Shown piece after piece: positions 1 through 9,008 of a stretch of DNA of 64,000 nt. A program made the translations under genes and the position numbers. The stretch's first letter is position 1. Every line of letters starts with the position of its first letter. The notes below the pieces were generated by a model. That model saw only the letters and a list, made by a program, of their open reading frames with translations. It did not search any database and was not told the origin of the DNA. Origin of the DNA: Trypanosoma brucei gambiense DAL972 (lineage: Eukaryota; Euglenozoa; Kinetoplastea; Trypanosomatida; Trypanosomatidae); assembly GCF_000210295.1 (NCBI RefSeq), contig NC_026742.1, positions 1,896,061 through 1,960,060 on the forward strand, in the 5' to 3' direction.

Positions 1-555
1 CAAAGGATAGGTGGTTCAAGTGGAAGAAGGGGCGATGAAAAATTCACGGGCACCAACGCAACAGCGGAAAGAAAAATAATCGCACACTGAGAGGCGAGTT
101 CAGGGGTAGTACAACCAGAAAAGGAACAGAGGCAAGAAAGAAAACGCTGGCCCCATACAAATGTGTTCAAAAAAGGGGGAAGAAACTTTAACACAACAGT
201 TCCGAGCAAAATTAAAACGTCAAGTCTCTCAACCATCCACTGATTTTTTCGATATGAAAGTAAATGCACAGTGCCACTGGTGATATTTTCAAAGGGGACG
301 TTTAAACCAGGCACCACTTTAATACTTAAAAAGAAAAAGGGGAGTGAAGCGAATATGCGAGAGGAAAAACTAGTCCCAAATCAAAAACCACAATACGCAC
401 AACGTTATATGCGAACTTACACACAGGGAGGCCCTCATGGAAAAAAGTGCATTGTTTATGCCTTTGAGTCACAGACAGACAGGTACTTTCTTGTCGTTCC
501 CTTTCTCTCTCCAAGAAACCGAATCACTAAAAGCACTAGAAAATTTGCTTCGCCA
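1..555 (-). other. 3' flank of the 1708-codon gene, no gene seen
   Basis: This stretch lies downstream, in the direction of transcription, of the large minus-strand gene that stops at 556. It is A-rich on the plus strand, so pyrimidine-rich on the sense strand, as expected for a 3' UTR plus the trans-splice and polyadenylation signals of the next gene to the left. The short open frames here start with non-ATG codons or overlap the large gene. I see no continuation of the upstream protein, in particular no PH-BEACH module. Confidence 0.5.
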
Positions 556-3500
556 CTAGCAACTCTCAGTGACACGCGTATTTACTTCCCGCTTAATGCG
601 TTCCAAGTGACCCAGTATCTCGATCTTCCAGTTGCTGCTACTCTGCACAGCACAGTTTACCCCCGTTATGTCACTACTGCAGCCAAAAGCGTCCTCCTCA
701 CTTCCTACACTTCCACTGCCTACACATTCGGGCGCGGCCACCAGACGCTGCTGCACAACTTTCCACCGGTCGGAATCCTCACGATGCCATTCAACGACAC
801 TCGCCGACACCTCTCGAACAAGTGCCATTGCTGCATCATCACTATAAACATTGGTGGTTGCCTCACGCATTACACATGGATATGCTGATGCGCCTTCGGC
901 AACAACAGGGGCTCTGGAAAGCGTTGTGTCCATCCGCAGGCAAACGTTGTCAACGAATCTGGCGTATTCTTCACCCACGATGGAATGCAACGCGTGTATA
1001 TTACTTTTGTCAACTTTGTTAAGGTGCCAAATCATCAAAAGTAACACCCCGACTTCGACTGTATCTCCTCTAGTAACGGCGTTGCCGAGGTGAAAAAGAA
1101 GAATTCGTATCGTTCTCGGCCTATTCTCGTTGGCCTCCAACACCTGCCTAAGCGCCACGGGTTTCAACTTGCCAAAAGCTTCCGTTGTTGTCAGGAGCAT
1201 GTAACTCAGATGATCACGCGTCTCGAAGAGGCGGCTGTATTCCCTCATGCGCATGCGAACCCACGAATCGTTTCTAACGGCTATGGCATTAATGCAGTTC
1301 ACAATGCTCAACACCAATGGAACGGGAGGTGGGGAAAGGATATCCTCGATGCTCCGAAAGAGGAGGTCGAGATTCTGTACGATGTTCATTGCTTCTGCAC
1401 GGTTGCTAAACCCGTGGTGATTCAACGCAAAGTGTGAAGCAATATCTTCGAGGATAATCCTCCTGAAAATAGTCGGATGTCTCCCCTGAACGATATCGCG
1501 CACAACACCGGCGCTGGAGTTGCAACCAAGGTCCCGTATGGCAAGACGGGTGGCCGCGCGGCGAATACGCTTCTCGATACCGGCGAATATCCGTGGCCTC
1601 TGGGATGCCAAAAGGCCTTCGCCGGTGTAGCTGCTTCGTGAAGTCGGACTCGCCATCACGTGCTGTATCGAGTCCCACAGTAACGTCAACCACGGGAAGG
1701 TCAACAGCATTTCGCTGCTCTTGGGACAACCCACAATTTTCTCAATGTAGGTCAGCACCCGAAGGGCAACTACGGCCGGTGACTCACGCTCTCCGCAGAC
1801 TGAGGAGGAGGAAGGGATACCGGTGAACGAACTCCCACGCTGGACATTACCCTGCCCAGAAACAGCGAACGTGAACTCCCCCGTAACGACCGCCGCGTCC
1901 AGTATGTCCTCACAGGATTCTTCCATGTGGTTATTCATGTTCTGAAGCAGACGCTCGAGGAGGCGAAGAAGTGGGTAGATCACCTGGGGTTCCCGAAGTA
2001 CACCCTCACTGTATGCCCGGACACGGGACAACTCATGAACCTCGCACAGTTGATACTGACTACAGTCGCCTCCAGAACCCTCACAGAATGATCCAAAGCC
2101 GTACCCCCGCCGCGCCATGCGCAACGGCTGATGAATCAGGCAGGGCAAATAACCTTGCGAGCCAACCACATGCAACCGTTTTTCGGTTGTTGATACACCA
2201 GCAACTTCATGAGGTAAATTGTCTCGTCGACTCCCCAAGGACGCAGTCCGTATTTGTCTTGCCCTTTCAAGGCCGCCGCTTGCTGCGGGTAGGAATGCCC
2301 CAAATGCCATTTGAAACAAGCAGTTGAATGTGGCCATACCAATGGGAACACATGCGGCTTCAGGGCCGGCCATCACAGCGGCAAGTACCTCATACCCCCG
2401 GCTATTAATGAATTTTTTGTGGGAATCCTCCCTGCTGTGAAGCATCAGAGACAGAATGCGAAGCGCTAACACCCGAATAACCTCACTACCATGACTCTTC
2501 CCCCCAGCCAACAATATCAGGAAGGAGGCGCCAGTGTTGTCAAAAGCAGTCTCAATCAAGTCACATACAGTGGTGTCAGTGCGCGCGATGTCAAACAACA
2601 TATGAAGCACAACCGCCTTTACACGTTCATGCGTTTTGCTAACGGCCTCAATCAACAGAAATTTCAACACTTGTTCAATCTCCCGCGGTTCCTTGCACAA
2701 CCTTTCCACAAGAACGATCAGATTCCCCACACATTCTAGAGGAAGAGACACGCTCATATTCAGTAAGCGCTCAAAACGACCAGGGACCAACCGGAATATT
2801 GCAACATTCTCTGGGAAGAGGAGTGTATCACTAAGTTCGCGCAACAAGCACGATGCATCGTGTGGTCCAAGCCCCCCTCCATCAACGAGATCGAGCATCA
2901 GAGAGAGAATGCTTTGCGTGGTATCATGGTTGCGCATTATCTTTCCACCGCGCGGGATGGTACAGGATATCAGGAGCGCGGGTACATCAACTGGCATATG
3001 ACGCCAGGAGAGCAATGCCCCTCGTAGCCGCTCAATAACACCCCCATCTATGATCCGGTCGATGCCCCCGTCTATCGTGGATAACTTCATTGTCGTGCAG
3101 AGGAAGCGCACGCATAGCCTGGCAACTACGGGAAAACTCTCCGCAGCTGCCCCGGCCCCCGCCACGGTCCGAACCGCCCAACCTGCCACATCATGGTGCG
3201 CGAAGATTTCACCCATATTTGGTGGCAAAAACGTAGTCAAATTTGACACAGACAAGTTCTGGGGTCGCTGCCTGATCTCATCAACAACCTTGATAATGGG
3301 AACATCCTCCCCGAAGGAAACTCCGCACAGCACGTTCAACGGAAGGTAACACGACGCCGCCGCTTCAGACAGAGACTTTGGGCCCAAATCGTACAATTTC
3401 ATGACCTCCTCCATCGTTAGCGCACGGTCCAACAGCTCCATGCTCGCGGCAAAACCGAAGAATGAAGGGACACCAAGAACTCCACCAAGAGAAATTTTCA

Positions 3501-5682
3501 CCACCTTCTCCTTTGAAACGGCCTCATAGGTGTCATGGGGAAAGCGCACCTCCGCCCGACATCCGTTGACGCACACCGTAAAACCTGCGGGATGCTGCGT
3601 GAAGACAACATGGGACCATGTATCAGCCTGAAATGAGACACCAGGTACCTTAACGTCCGTTACCTCTTCGAAAATACGGAACCGAACCACTAAACCACAC
3701 AACCGGCCGTTGGCCACGATTACCAGGGTCACTGACACGCCACATTGCGCATATTCACAGCAAAATAGGGGGCTCCCCTCACGCCACACGCACTTCGGGT
3801 GCAACCACGAGACACAAGTGTAGGTTGAAAAGAGGCTGCCAAAACGGTCCCAATCAAGACTGCACCTTATGCAACTGGCGCCAGAAAAGTGCAGCGCACC
3901 CCGAGGAAACGAAGTGCAGCCGAGTACGTGCAGAAACGACTCTACGATGTTAACATCAGCCGCTAACACGCGTTGCGAACACATTTTCCCCACCCCATCC
4001 ATGAGCCTCTTCATCACTCTCTCATTTGCATGGAGTGATGTGAGTAGGTTCAGCAGAGCTACAGAGGCTTCAATTGACCGAGCACTCAACGGATGGATCG
4101 TGCACGACAAGACACTCGGAGACTCCGCACAGGAAAAAACACTCTCCTCATTGCTTGCAATGCATGCCAAGAGAGCGTCAATAACGGGGCCCTCTGCAAG
4201 CACCTTGGCGTTCTGGGGTGCGGCCGTGCAGAGCAACGCAAGTGTGAAAATCACATATCGATAGATGCAATCTGTAATATCTCCTCCTGAGTTCACACAA
4301 AGTAGGGCTTCGGCAACGAGTGAACAGCCATCCCCTGTGAGTACGCAGTCAAACAGCAACGAAGCCAACTGCCAAACACCCGATGACTCGCCCGTCATCA
4401 GCGTCTCCCAAAATGAGGGAAACGATTCAACAGCCCTGCCGGTGGGTCTAACAACCGCCAAATAACTCATGGAAGGAGCCAGAGATGAAAACGTCGCAGC
4501 CAGTGAGGAAGTCTTTGGGTATATCACACTGTCGGCAATGGTACCGTGACATTTAAGGCTTCCAAAGAAAGTCTCCCTGCTGCGGGAGAAACTGTTGGTT
4601 GCTGCGACCTCGACTAGAACGTCCACGAGCACAAAAACCCACGTTTCCTCACTTCCAATGATAGGACCGGCGGAGCCTCCTGGGTTACTCGTTGGCATTT
4701 CCATCTCAAGACGAAGGTTGTGCAGACTCGATGCTGTTCTGACCCACGCCGCCATGAATTTCTCACGATGTCGACTGCGACACATCGCCTTGCTCTCCGC
4801 GCAGCTGCGTAGTACAACCTTCAGCAGATCGAAATAAGCCAGGCATCCCGTTAACCGTATCCCACGAATATCCTGTTCCCCAGTGGCATCTCCAGCGAGA
4901 GCTGAACATGTGCAAATAAGGTCGGACAGGAAGGCATCTCCGTCGCGTTGAAAGAGGGAGACCTCTTCTTGCCTCGCGCCGTATTCACCGCGGGAAATGG
5001 CAGCAGCGAGAACTGAAACCAAATGCACTTGCTGGGGCACAACCGAAAATACTCTTCCTTCCTCACTACACTTCAGCAGAAGCGAACGGGAAGCGGAAAC
5101 GCCTTCCCCCAATAGTGCCGCGTTGTATCCCATAACGTCCGCCAACGCTGTGGAGAAGGCCTGCCGCATCTTCTTGCTCAATGGAACGTGAACAAAGAAC
5201 TTCATCATATGCGTTACGATGCCACGCTGAGAAAACACCTTCGCGGCACCTTCACCAATCCTCTGAAGAAGCTCTGACAGCAGTCTGGCGCATCCTATCA
5301 ATGCCGACTCACCAACATCCCTCTGCTTGTCGCCACGTGTACCAGGAGCAGATGGGGTTGACAAAATGTAAGGCGCGTCACCTTGGCGGTGTGCAGGGTG
5401 AGAACCGTTTCCACCATATTCTGCATGCTCAGCGGTCGTTCCACTACAACAGTTAAGCTGCGAAACAAGTTCTTCACTGAAACTTGTCACCCACAAGTCA
5501 ACCGTACGCAGGTCTATGGACGCTTGTCTCCGAAAACAGTCCTCAAGCGTTTCTAAGGTCGAAAAAAGTATTTTTTGTTGAGATTGCACCCCAAGCTGAG
5601 GAAATGACATGGCTCGCCGCACTCCGCTGACGGCCTGCCGTGCTAAAAAGAGCAGATCCTCTTTGCTCAGTGACCTCATCAT
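556..5682 (-). CDS. Large solenoid protein with LamG/ConA-like domain, BEACH-protein-like N-terminal architecture
   Basis: This intact frame of 1708 codons starts with a tandem ATG (MMRSLSKED). Most of it is helical, leucine-rich sequence typical of an armadillo-like solenoid. At about residues 605-775 there is a concanavalin/LamG-like segment with alternating hydrophobic strands, including the stretches WSHVVFTQHPAGFTVCVNG and FGFAASMELLDRALTMEEV, the usual 'W.h.a.t...g....yvNG' and 'lyNraLt..Ei' signatures. This combination is what BEACH proteins (neurobeachin, LRBA, LvsA) carry upstream of their PH-BEACH module. The last residues (about 1684-1701, NWKIEILGHLERIKREVN) resemble the W-x-L...R-M-R motif that precedes PH-BEACH in those proteins, but the frame then stops. 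It is either a protein that lost the BEACH end or an unrelated ConA/ARM protein. If the former, a role in membrane trafficking is plausible. The relationship is my inference from architecture. Confidence 0.6.
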   Translation of the reverse strand: MMRSLSKEDLLFLARQAVSGVRRAMSFPQLGVQSQQKILFSTLETLEDCFRRQASIDLRTVDLWVTSFSEELVSQLNCCSGTTAEHAEYGGNGSHPAHRQGDAPYILSTPSAPGTRGDKQRDVGESALIGCARLLSELLQRIGEGAAKVFSQRGIVTHMMKFFVHVPLSKKMRQAFSTALADVMGYNAALLGEGVSASRSLLLKCSEEGRVFSVVPQQVHLVSVLAAAISRGEYGARQEEVSLFQRDGDAFLSDLICTCSALAGDATGEQDIRGIRLTGCLAYFDLLKVVLRSCAESKAMCRSRHREKFMAAWVRTASSLHNLRLEMEMPTSNPGGSAGPIIGSEETWVFVLVDVLVEVAATNSFSRSRETFFGSLKCHGTIADSVIYPKTSSLAATFSSLAPSMSYLAVVRPTGRAVESFPSFWETLMTGESSGVWQLASLLFDCVLTGDGCSLVAEALLCVNSGGDITDCIYRYVIFTLALLCTAAPQNAKVLAEGPVIDALLACIASNEESVFSCAESPSVLSCTIHPLSARSIEASVALLNLLTSLHANERVMKRLMDGVGKMCSQRVLAADVNIVESFLHVLGCTSFPRGALHFSGASCIRCSLDWDRFGSLFSTYTCVSWLHPKCVWREGSPLFCCEYAQCGVSVTLVIVANGRLCGLVVRFRIFEEVTDVKVPGVSFQADTWSHVVFTQHPAGFTVCVNGCRAEVRFPHDTYEAVSKEKVVKISLGGVLGVPSFFGFAASMELLDRALTMEEVMKLYDLGPKSLSEAAASCYLPLNVLCGVSFGEDVPIIKVVDEIRQRPQNLSVSNLTTFLPPNMGEIFAHHDVAGWAVRTVAGAGAAAESFPVVARLCVRFLCTTMKLSTIDGGIDRIIDGGVIERLRGALLSWRHMPVDVPALLISCTIPRGGKIMRNHDTTQSILSLMLDLVDGGGLGPHDASCLLRELSDTLLFPENVAIFRLVPGRFERLLNMSVSLPLECVGNLIVLVERLCKEPREIEQVLKFLLIEAVSKTHERVKAVVLHMLFDIARTDTTVCDLIETAFDNTGASFLILLAGGKSHGSEVIRVLALRILSLMLHSREDSHKKFINSRGYEVLAAVMAGPEAACVPIGMATFNCLFQMAFGAFLPAASGGLERARQIRTASLGSRRDNLPHEVAGVSTTEKRLHVVGSQGYLPCLIHQPLRMARRGYGFGSFCEGSGGDCSQYQLCEVHELSRVRAYSEGVLREPQVIYPLLRLLERLLQNMNNHMEESCEDILDAAVVTGEFTFAVSGQGNVQRGSSFTGIPSSSSVCGERESPAVVALRVLTYIEKIVGCPKSSEMLLTFPWLTLLWDSIQHVMASPTSRSSYTGEGLLASQRPRIFAGIEKRIRRAATRLAIRDLGCNSSAGVVRDIVQGRHPTIFRRIILEDIASHFALNHHGFSNRAEAMNIVQNLDLLFRSIEDILSPPPVPLVLSIVNCINAIAVRNDSWVRMRMREYSRLFETRDHLSYMLLTTTEAFGKLKPVALRQVLEANENRPRTIRILLFHLGNAVTRGDTVEVGVLLLMIWHLNKVDKSNIHALHSIVGEEYARFVDNVCLRMDTTLSRAPVVAEGASAYPCVMREATTNVYSDDAAMALVREVSASVVEWHREDSDRWKVVQQRLVAAPECVGSGSVGSEEDAFGCSSDITGVNCAVQSSSNWKIEILGHLERIKREVNTRVTESC

Positions 5683-6262
5683 CCGTCAATAGAAAAAGGG
5701 AGGGAAAGAAAGTGACGGTAAGACGCAAGCCACGGGGCGAAGAGGGACCACACTTTCCCCTTTGGGTGTACCTGGTCCTCCCCTTCACTCTCGCTATTAA
5801 TATATATAAAGATACCCGCCACTGGAGTGTTCCTTCCCTAGCCCTTCAACCTACTTAACAGGGCACTTTCTAAACCCTTCTCAAGCAAAGAATGTGTTCA
5901 CAAGAATTCAAGCAAAGGGAGTGTAAAGACAAAAAGGAGGGGTTAAGTAACTCTAGCAGGCACATTTTCGGAGGAGACAGAGTAGAGCGGATGTCAAAGA
6001 TTTTTAAAAAAGAAAAAAGAAGACAAAAAACAACAATGGCAGCAATGGATGCGTTCAGTACTTTATGTGCCTATCTAGCAATGTGAAAAGGATCAAGGAA
6101 AGGGCTCTAAAATAGTCTAGTGAGTCTCCTAGCGATCTGTCTTTTCTCACTCTTCCTTATCATTCTTCATAATCAGCCCCCATCCATGTCCAGAGGGGCA
6201 TGGTCGAAATAATGGCATGGCAGAAAAAACGTGGGATCTATAAAAAATATCGCTCTACCGAA
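5683..6262 (-). other. Intergenic region between EF-hand-like gene and the large solenoid gene
   Basis: It should hold the 3' UTR of the gene ending at 6263 and the splice-acceptor region of the gene starting at 5682. The sense (minus) strand is pyrimidine-rich just upstream of 5682. There is a TA-rich run near 5800. I see no RNA gene or credible ORF. Confidence 0.5.
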
Positions 6263-7669
6263 CTAAAACATTGCACAGCATGGCGATGACTTGGGACGCC
6301 TCTGATTAGGCAGTGATGCGCACACCATATCAGATCCAGTATACGTTCCCACTGAACGGCCACTGCCGCGACAAGCTGCACCGTCTTGAGAAGGCATGTT
6401 CTCACCAGAATGCCGCGCGTTGCTCCGCTGACTGACAACACGGGAGTTCTCAGTGGTCACATCCCTCATCTCCTCTAGGGAGGGAATGGACAGTACCCTC
6501 CAACCGGTATGCGTCTCATTGGTGCGGCCGGTGAAGCCGCTGGATCCCGGGGGCCACTCCTGCGTCCCCTCGGGGCCCCTCGTACTCTCCCTTGCAACTG
6601 GAAATGCCGAAAAGGCAGCCGTTGTAGAATGCGGGTCCAAGTGCAATGCTCCGACCGGCATTTCAGCGGAACCCTGCTGATATGCATTAGGAGCATAGGG
6701 TGATTCCATTGCGTCCTCCATCGGTGGTGGGGAATAACCCGGATTTGTCGACACAACTTGAGACGGGGGGGATTCGAAATGTGCGACACTTGTTGCTCTT
6801 GTGACGGCACCGCTCAGACAAGGAGAGGGAGCAGTCGTTTTGGGAGGCGCAATGCCTCGGGACGTCCGCTCCTGACTGCTAACAAGTCCCTCGAGCACAC
6901 CTGGAAGGGGTGAAGGCTCCCGCTTCCTCCCCTCAGCAAGCGGTTGACGGGCCTCGCTGACAGCAGAAGTACTGGGACTCCGCGGAGCGGTGGCGTGCGG
7001 TGGGGCCCCTCTTGCCCTCGAACTGTCACCACTCATCTTAGATTCCGCCACAACCGTTTTTCTGCCCTTGTCGGTTGCACCTGATGAACGAGAATGAGGT
7101 GGGAAGTCCTGTCCACTGATCCTCGATGACTCCATAAACCTGGACCTGCCGCTCGACCGCTTGGACGAGACGACTGGATCCACAGGTTCCCCGTCGACGG
7201 CCAGGCACTTCATCAGTAGTTCCTCCAAGTCACGCAGCTTAACGATGTTAGTACCGTGAGGATCCAAAAAGTCTATGATAGCCTCTGCTTCACAAGATGT
7301 TAATTCTGACGCAGCCGAGGTCGCGAGGATTATGCGGAATTCAGTTCGGCTTAGTTCCCCATTGCCCCGAACATCAAAGGCATCCCTGTAGCACTTTATG
7401 GTGGCGTCATCAAGCGCCCTCGTCCCCTCGAGCATAGCACACATCTGAAGAAATAACGGATATGTCACGCGGCCACACCACCCAGTGGTAACGGAAACGA
7501 CCTGTTGCAAGTAGTGAGCAGTGGGATAGTAACCCATCTCGTGTGCTGCTGCCATAACAAAGCACGGTGGAATGAAAGCATCGCCATCAGGTGCGACAAT
7601 ATGAAAGGTGTTGAAAACGTCCCCAGCCATTGCCTTAATCACACCTGATCCCCTCGCTGAGACGGTCAT
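6263..7669 (-). CDS. EF-hand-like protein with disordered C-terminus and CaaX box
   Basis: The frame encodes 468 residues from the ATG at 7669 (MTVSARGSG). An open extension to 7702 begins with TTG inside a TA repeat and is not a credible start. Residues 1 to about 170 look like a calmodulin-like helical domain. A loop at about residues 99-110 (DVRGNGELSRTE) fits an EF-hand with non-canonical third and fifth ligands. A second loop (LDPHGTNIVKLRD) is degenerate, so calcium binding is uncertain. About 250 residues of Ser/Pro/Arg-rich, probably disordered sequence follow. The protein ends in ...CCAMF: CAMF fits a CaaX prenylation box, with a preceding cysteine available for palmitoylation, which suggests membrane anchoring. 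The first ~160 codons are duplicated across the nearby assembly gap. I cannot name the family. Confidence 0.75.
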   Translation of the reverse strand: MTVSARGSGVIKAMAGDVFNTFHIVAPDGDAFIPPCFVMAAAHEMGYYPTAHYLQQVVSVTTGWCGRVTYPLFLQMCAMLEGTRALDDATIKCYRDAFDVRGNGELSRTEFRIILATSAASELTSCEAEAIIDFLDPHGTNIVKLRDLEELLMKCLAVDGEPVDPVVSSKRSSGRSRFMESSRISGQDFPPHSRSSGATDKGRKTVVAESKMSGDSSRARGAPPHATAPRSPSTSAVSEARQPLAEGRKREPSPLPGVLEGLVSSQERTSRGIAPPKTTAPSPCLSGAVTRATSVAHFESPPSQVVSTNPGYSPPPMEDAMESPYAPNAYQQGSAEMPVGALHLDPHSTTAAFSAFPVARESTRGPEGTQEWPPGSSGFTGRTNETHTGWRVLSIPSLEEMRDVTTENSRVVSQRSNARHSGENMPSQDGAACRGSGRSVGTYTGSDMVCASLPNQRRPKSSPCCAMF

Positions 7670-8048
7670 TGGGAAGAATACGTATATATATATATATGTC
7701 AACTATACACAATAATAAGTGTTCAACAAGCCGAAGAAAAAAAAGAAAAGGGAAAGGGAAAGAAGCTATGCAAGAGCCTCCTGCTTCAGCGCGGCCATCC
7801 GCATTCAAGACACTTCACCAGAGCAAAGGAATACACCGGTCAGCTGAAAAAAAAGGATAAACAATAAGACTAATAAGAATAAACAATGTATCTATCGGGT
7901 GTCGCAACCTCCTCATAGAAGCTCACGGTGTCTGGCAATTTGCTCGTCTCTCAACCTAATTGCCTCCTGCAGTACGCTAATCTGCTCCGTTTGTGCTCTT
8001 AGAGTGTTATCCTTCGTAGCAAGCGCCACAAGCACTCGCTCGTTAATG
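7194..8048. repeat. Copy 1 of an ~855-bp sequence repeated identically across the 8054-8153 gap
   Basis: Positions 7194-8048 recur at 8154-9008 with a constant offset of 960. I see no differences between the copies, even in the TA microsatellite at 7683-7697 versus 8643-8657. The copy spans the 5' part of the EF-hand-like gene, the intergenic region and the last ~45 codons of the CEP131-like gene. After 8048 it diverges (tcgca) just before the run of Ns. Identity through a microsatellite and a boundary at a sequencing gap point to overlapping contig ends that were not merged, rather than a true tandem duplication. Confidence 0.8.
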
Positions 8049-8053
8049 TCGCA
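7913..8053 (-). pseudogene. Duplicate 3' end of the CEP131-like gene, cut by assembly gap
   Basis: The last ~45 codons of the CEP131-like gene are repeated here, with the stop at 7913 corresponding to the stop at 8873 of the complete copy. The frame runs into the N gap at 8054. It is most likely an assembly duplicate and should not be counted as a separate gene. Confidence 0.75.
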
Positions 8054-8153
8054 NNNNNNNNNNNNNNNNNNNNNNNNNNNNNNNNNNNNNNNNNNNNNNN
8101 NNNNNNNNNNNNNNNNNNNNNNNNNNNNNNNNNNNNNNNNNNNNNNNNNNNNN
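8054..8153. other. Assembly gap (100 N)
   Basis: Exactly 100 Ns, a conventional placeholder of unknown true length. Any ORF drawn through it joins the 3' end of the CEP131-like gene to the 5' end of the EF-hand-like gene and is artificial. Confidence 0.99.
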
Positions 8154-8629
8154 TCGACGGCCAGGCACTTCATCAGTAGTTCCTCCAAGTCACGCAGCTT
8201 AACGATGTTAGTACCGTGAGGATCCAAAAAGTCTATGATAGCCTCTGCTTCACAAGATGTTAATTCTGACGCAGCCGAGGTCGCGAGGATTATGCGGAAT
8301 TCAGTTCGGCTTAGTTCCCCATTGCCCCGAACATCAAAGGCATCCCTGTAGCACTTTATGGTGGCGTCATCAAGCGCCCTCGTCCCCTCGAGCATAGCAC
8401 ACATCTGAAGAAATAACGGATATGTCACGCGGCCACACCACCCAGTGGTAACGGAAACGACCTGTTGCAAGTAGTGAGCAGTGGGATAGTAACCCATCTC
8501 GTGTGCTGCTGCCATAACAAAGCACGGTGGAATGAAAGCATCGCCATCAGGTGCGACAATATGAAAGGTGTTGAAAACGTCCCCAGCCATTGCCTTAATC
8601 ACACCTGATCCCCTCGCTGAGACGGTCAT
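8154..8629 (-). pseudogene. Duplicate 5' part of the EF-hand-like gene, cut by assembly gap
   Basis: Start ATG at 8629 plus about 158 codons, identical to the beginning of the gene that starts at 7669, then interrupted by Ns. It is best read as a duplicated contig end. If the duplication were real, this would be a truncated copy lacking the tail with the CaaX box. Confidence 0.75.
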
Positions 8630-9008
8630 TGGGAAGAATACGTATATATATATATATGTCAACTATACACAATAATAAGTGTTCAACAAGCCGAAGAAAA
8701 AAAAGAAAAGGGAAAGGGAAAGAAGCTATGCAAGAGCCTCCTGCTTCAGCGCGGCCATCCGCATTCAAGACACTTCACCAGAGCAAAGGAATACACCGGT
8801 CAGCTGAAAAAAAAGGATAAACAATAAGACTAATAAGAATAAACAATGTATCTATCGGGTGTCGCAACCTCCTCATAGAAGCTCACGGTGTCTGGCAATT
8901 TGCTCGTCTCTCAACCTAATTGCCTCCTGCAGTACGCTAATCTGCTCCGTTTGTGCTCTTAGAGTGTTATCCTTCGTAGCAAGCGCCACAAGCACTCGCT
9001 CGTTAATG
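8154..9008. repeat. Copy 2 of the ~855-bp gap-flanking repeat
   Basis: Partner of 7194-8048. Sequence to the right of this copy continues smoothly into the complete CEP131-like gene, and sequence to the left of copy 1 continues into the complete EF-hand-like gene. Collapsing the two copies therefore gives one intact gene of each kind. Confidence 0.8.

Noticed and set aside
271..888. 205-codon plus-strand frame at the left end
   Set aside because: Begins with GTG, overlaps the 3' end of the large minus-strand gene and opposes the direction of transcription.
7670..7702. Upstream start of the EF-hand-like protein (encoding YIYIYVFFP)
   Set aside because: The codon is TTG and the segment is a TA microsatellite in the 5' UTR; eukaryotic start at 7669 preferred.
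7899..8662. Open frames running through the N gap
   Set aside because: They join two different genes across 100 placeholder Ns and a duplicated contig end.
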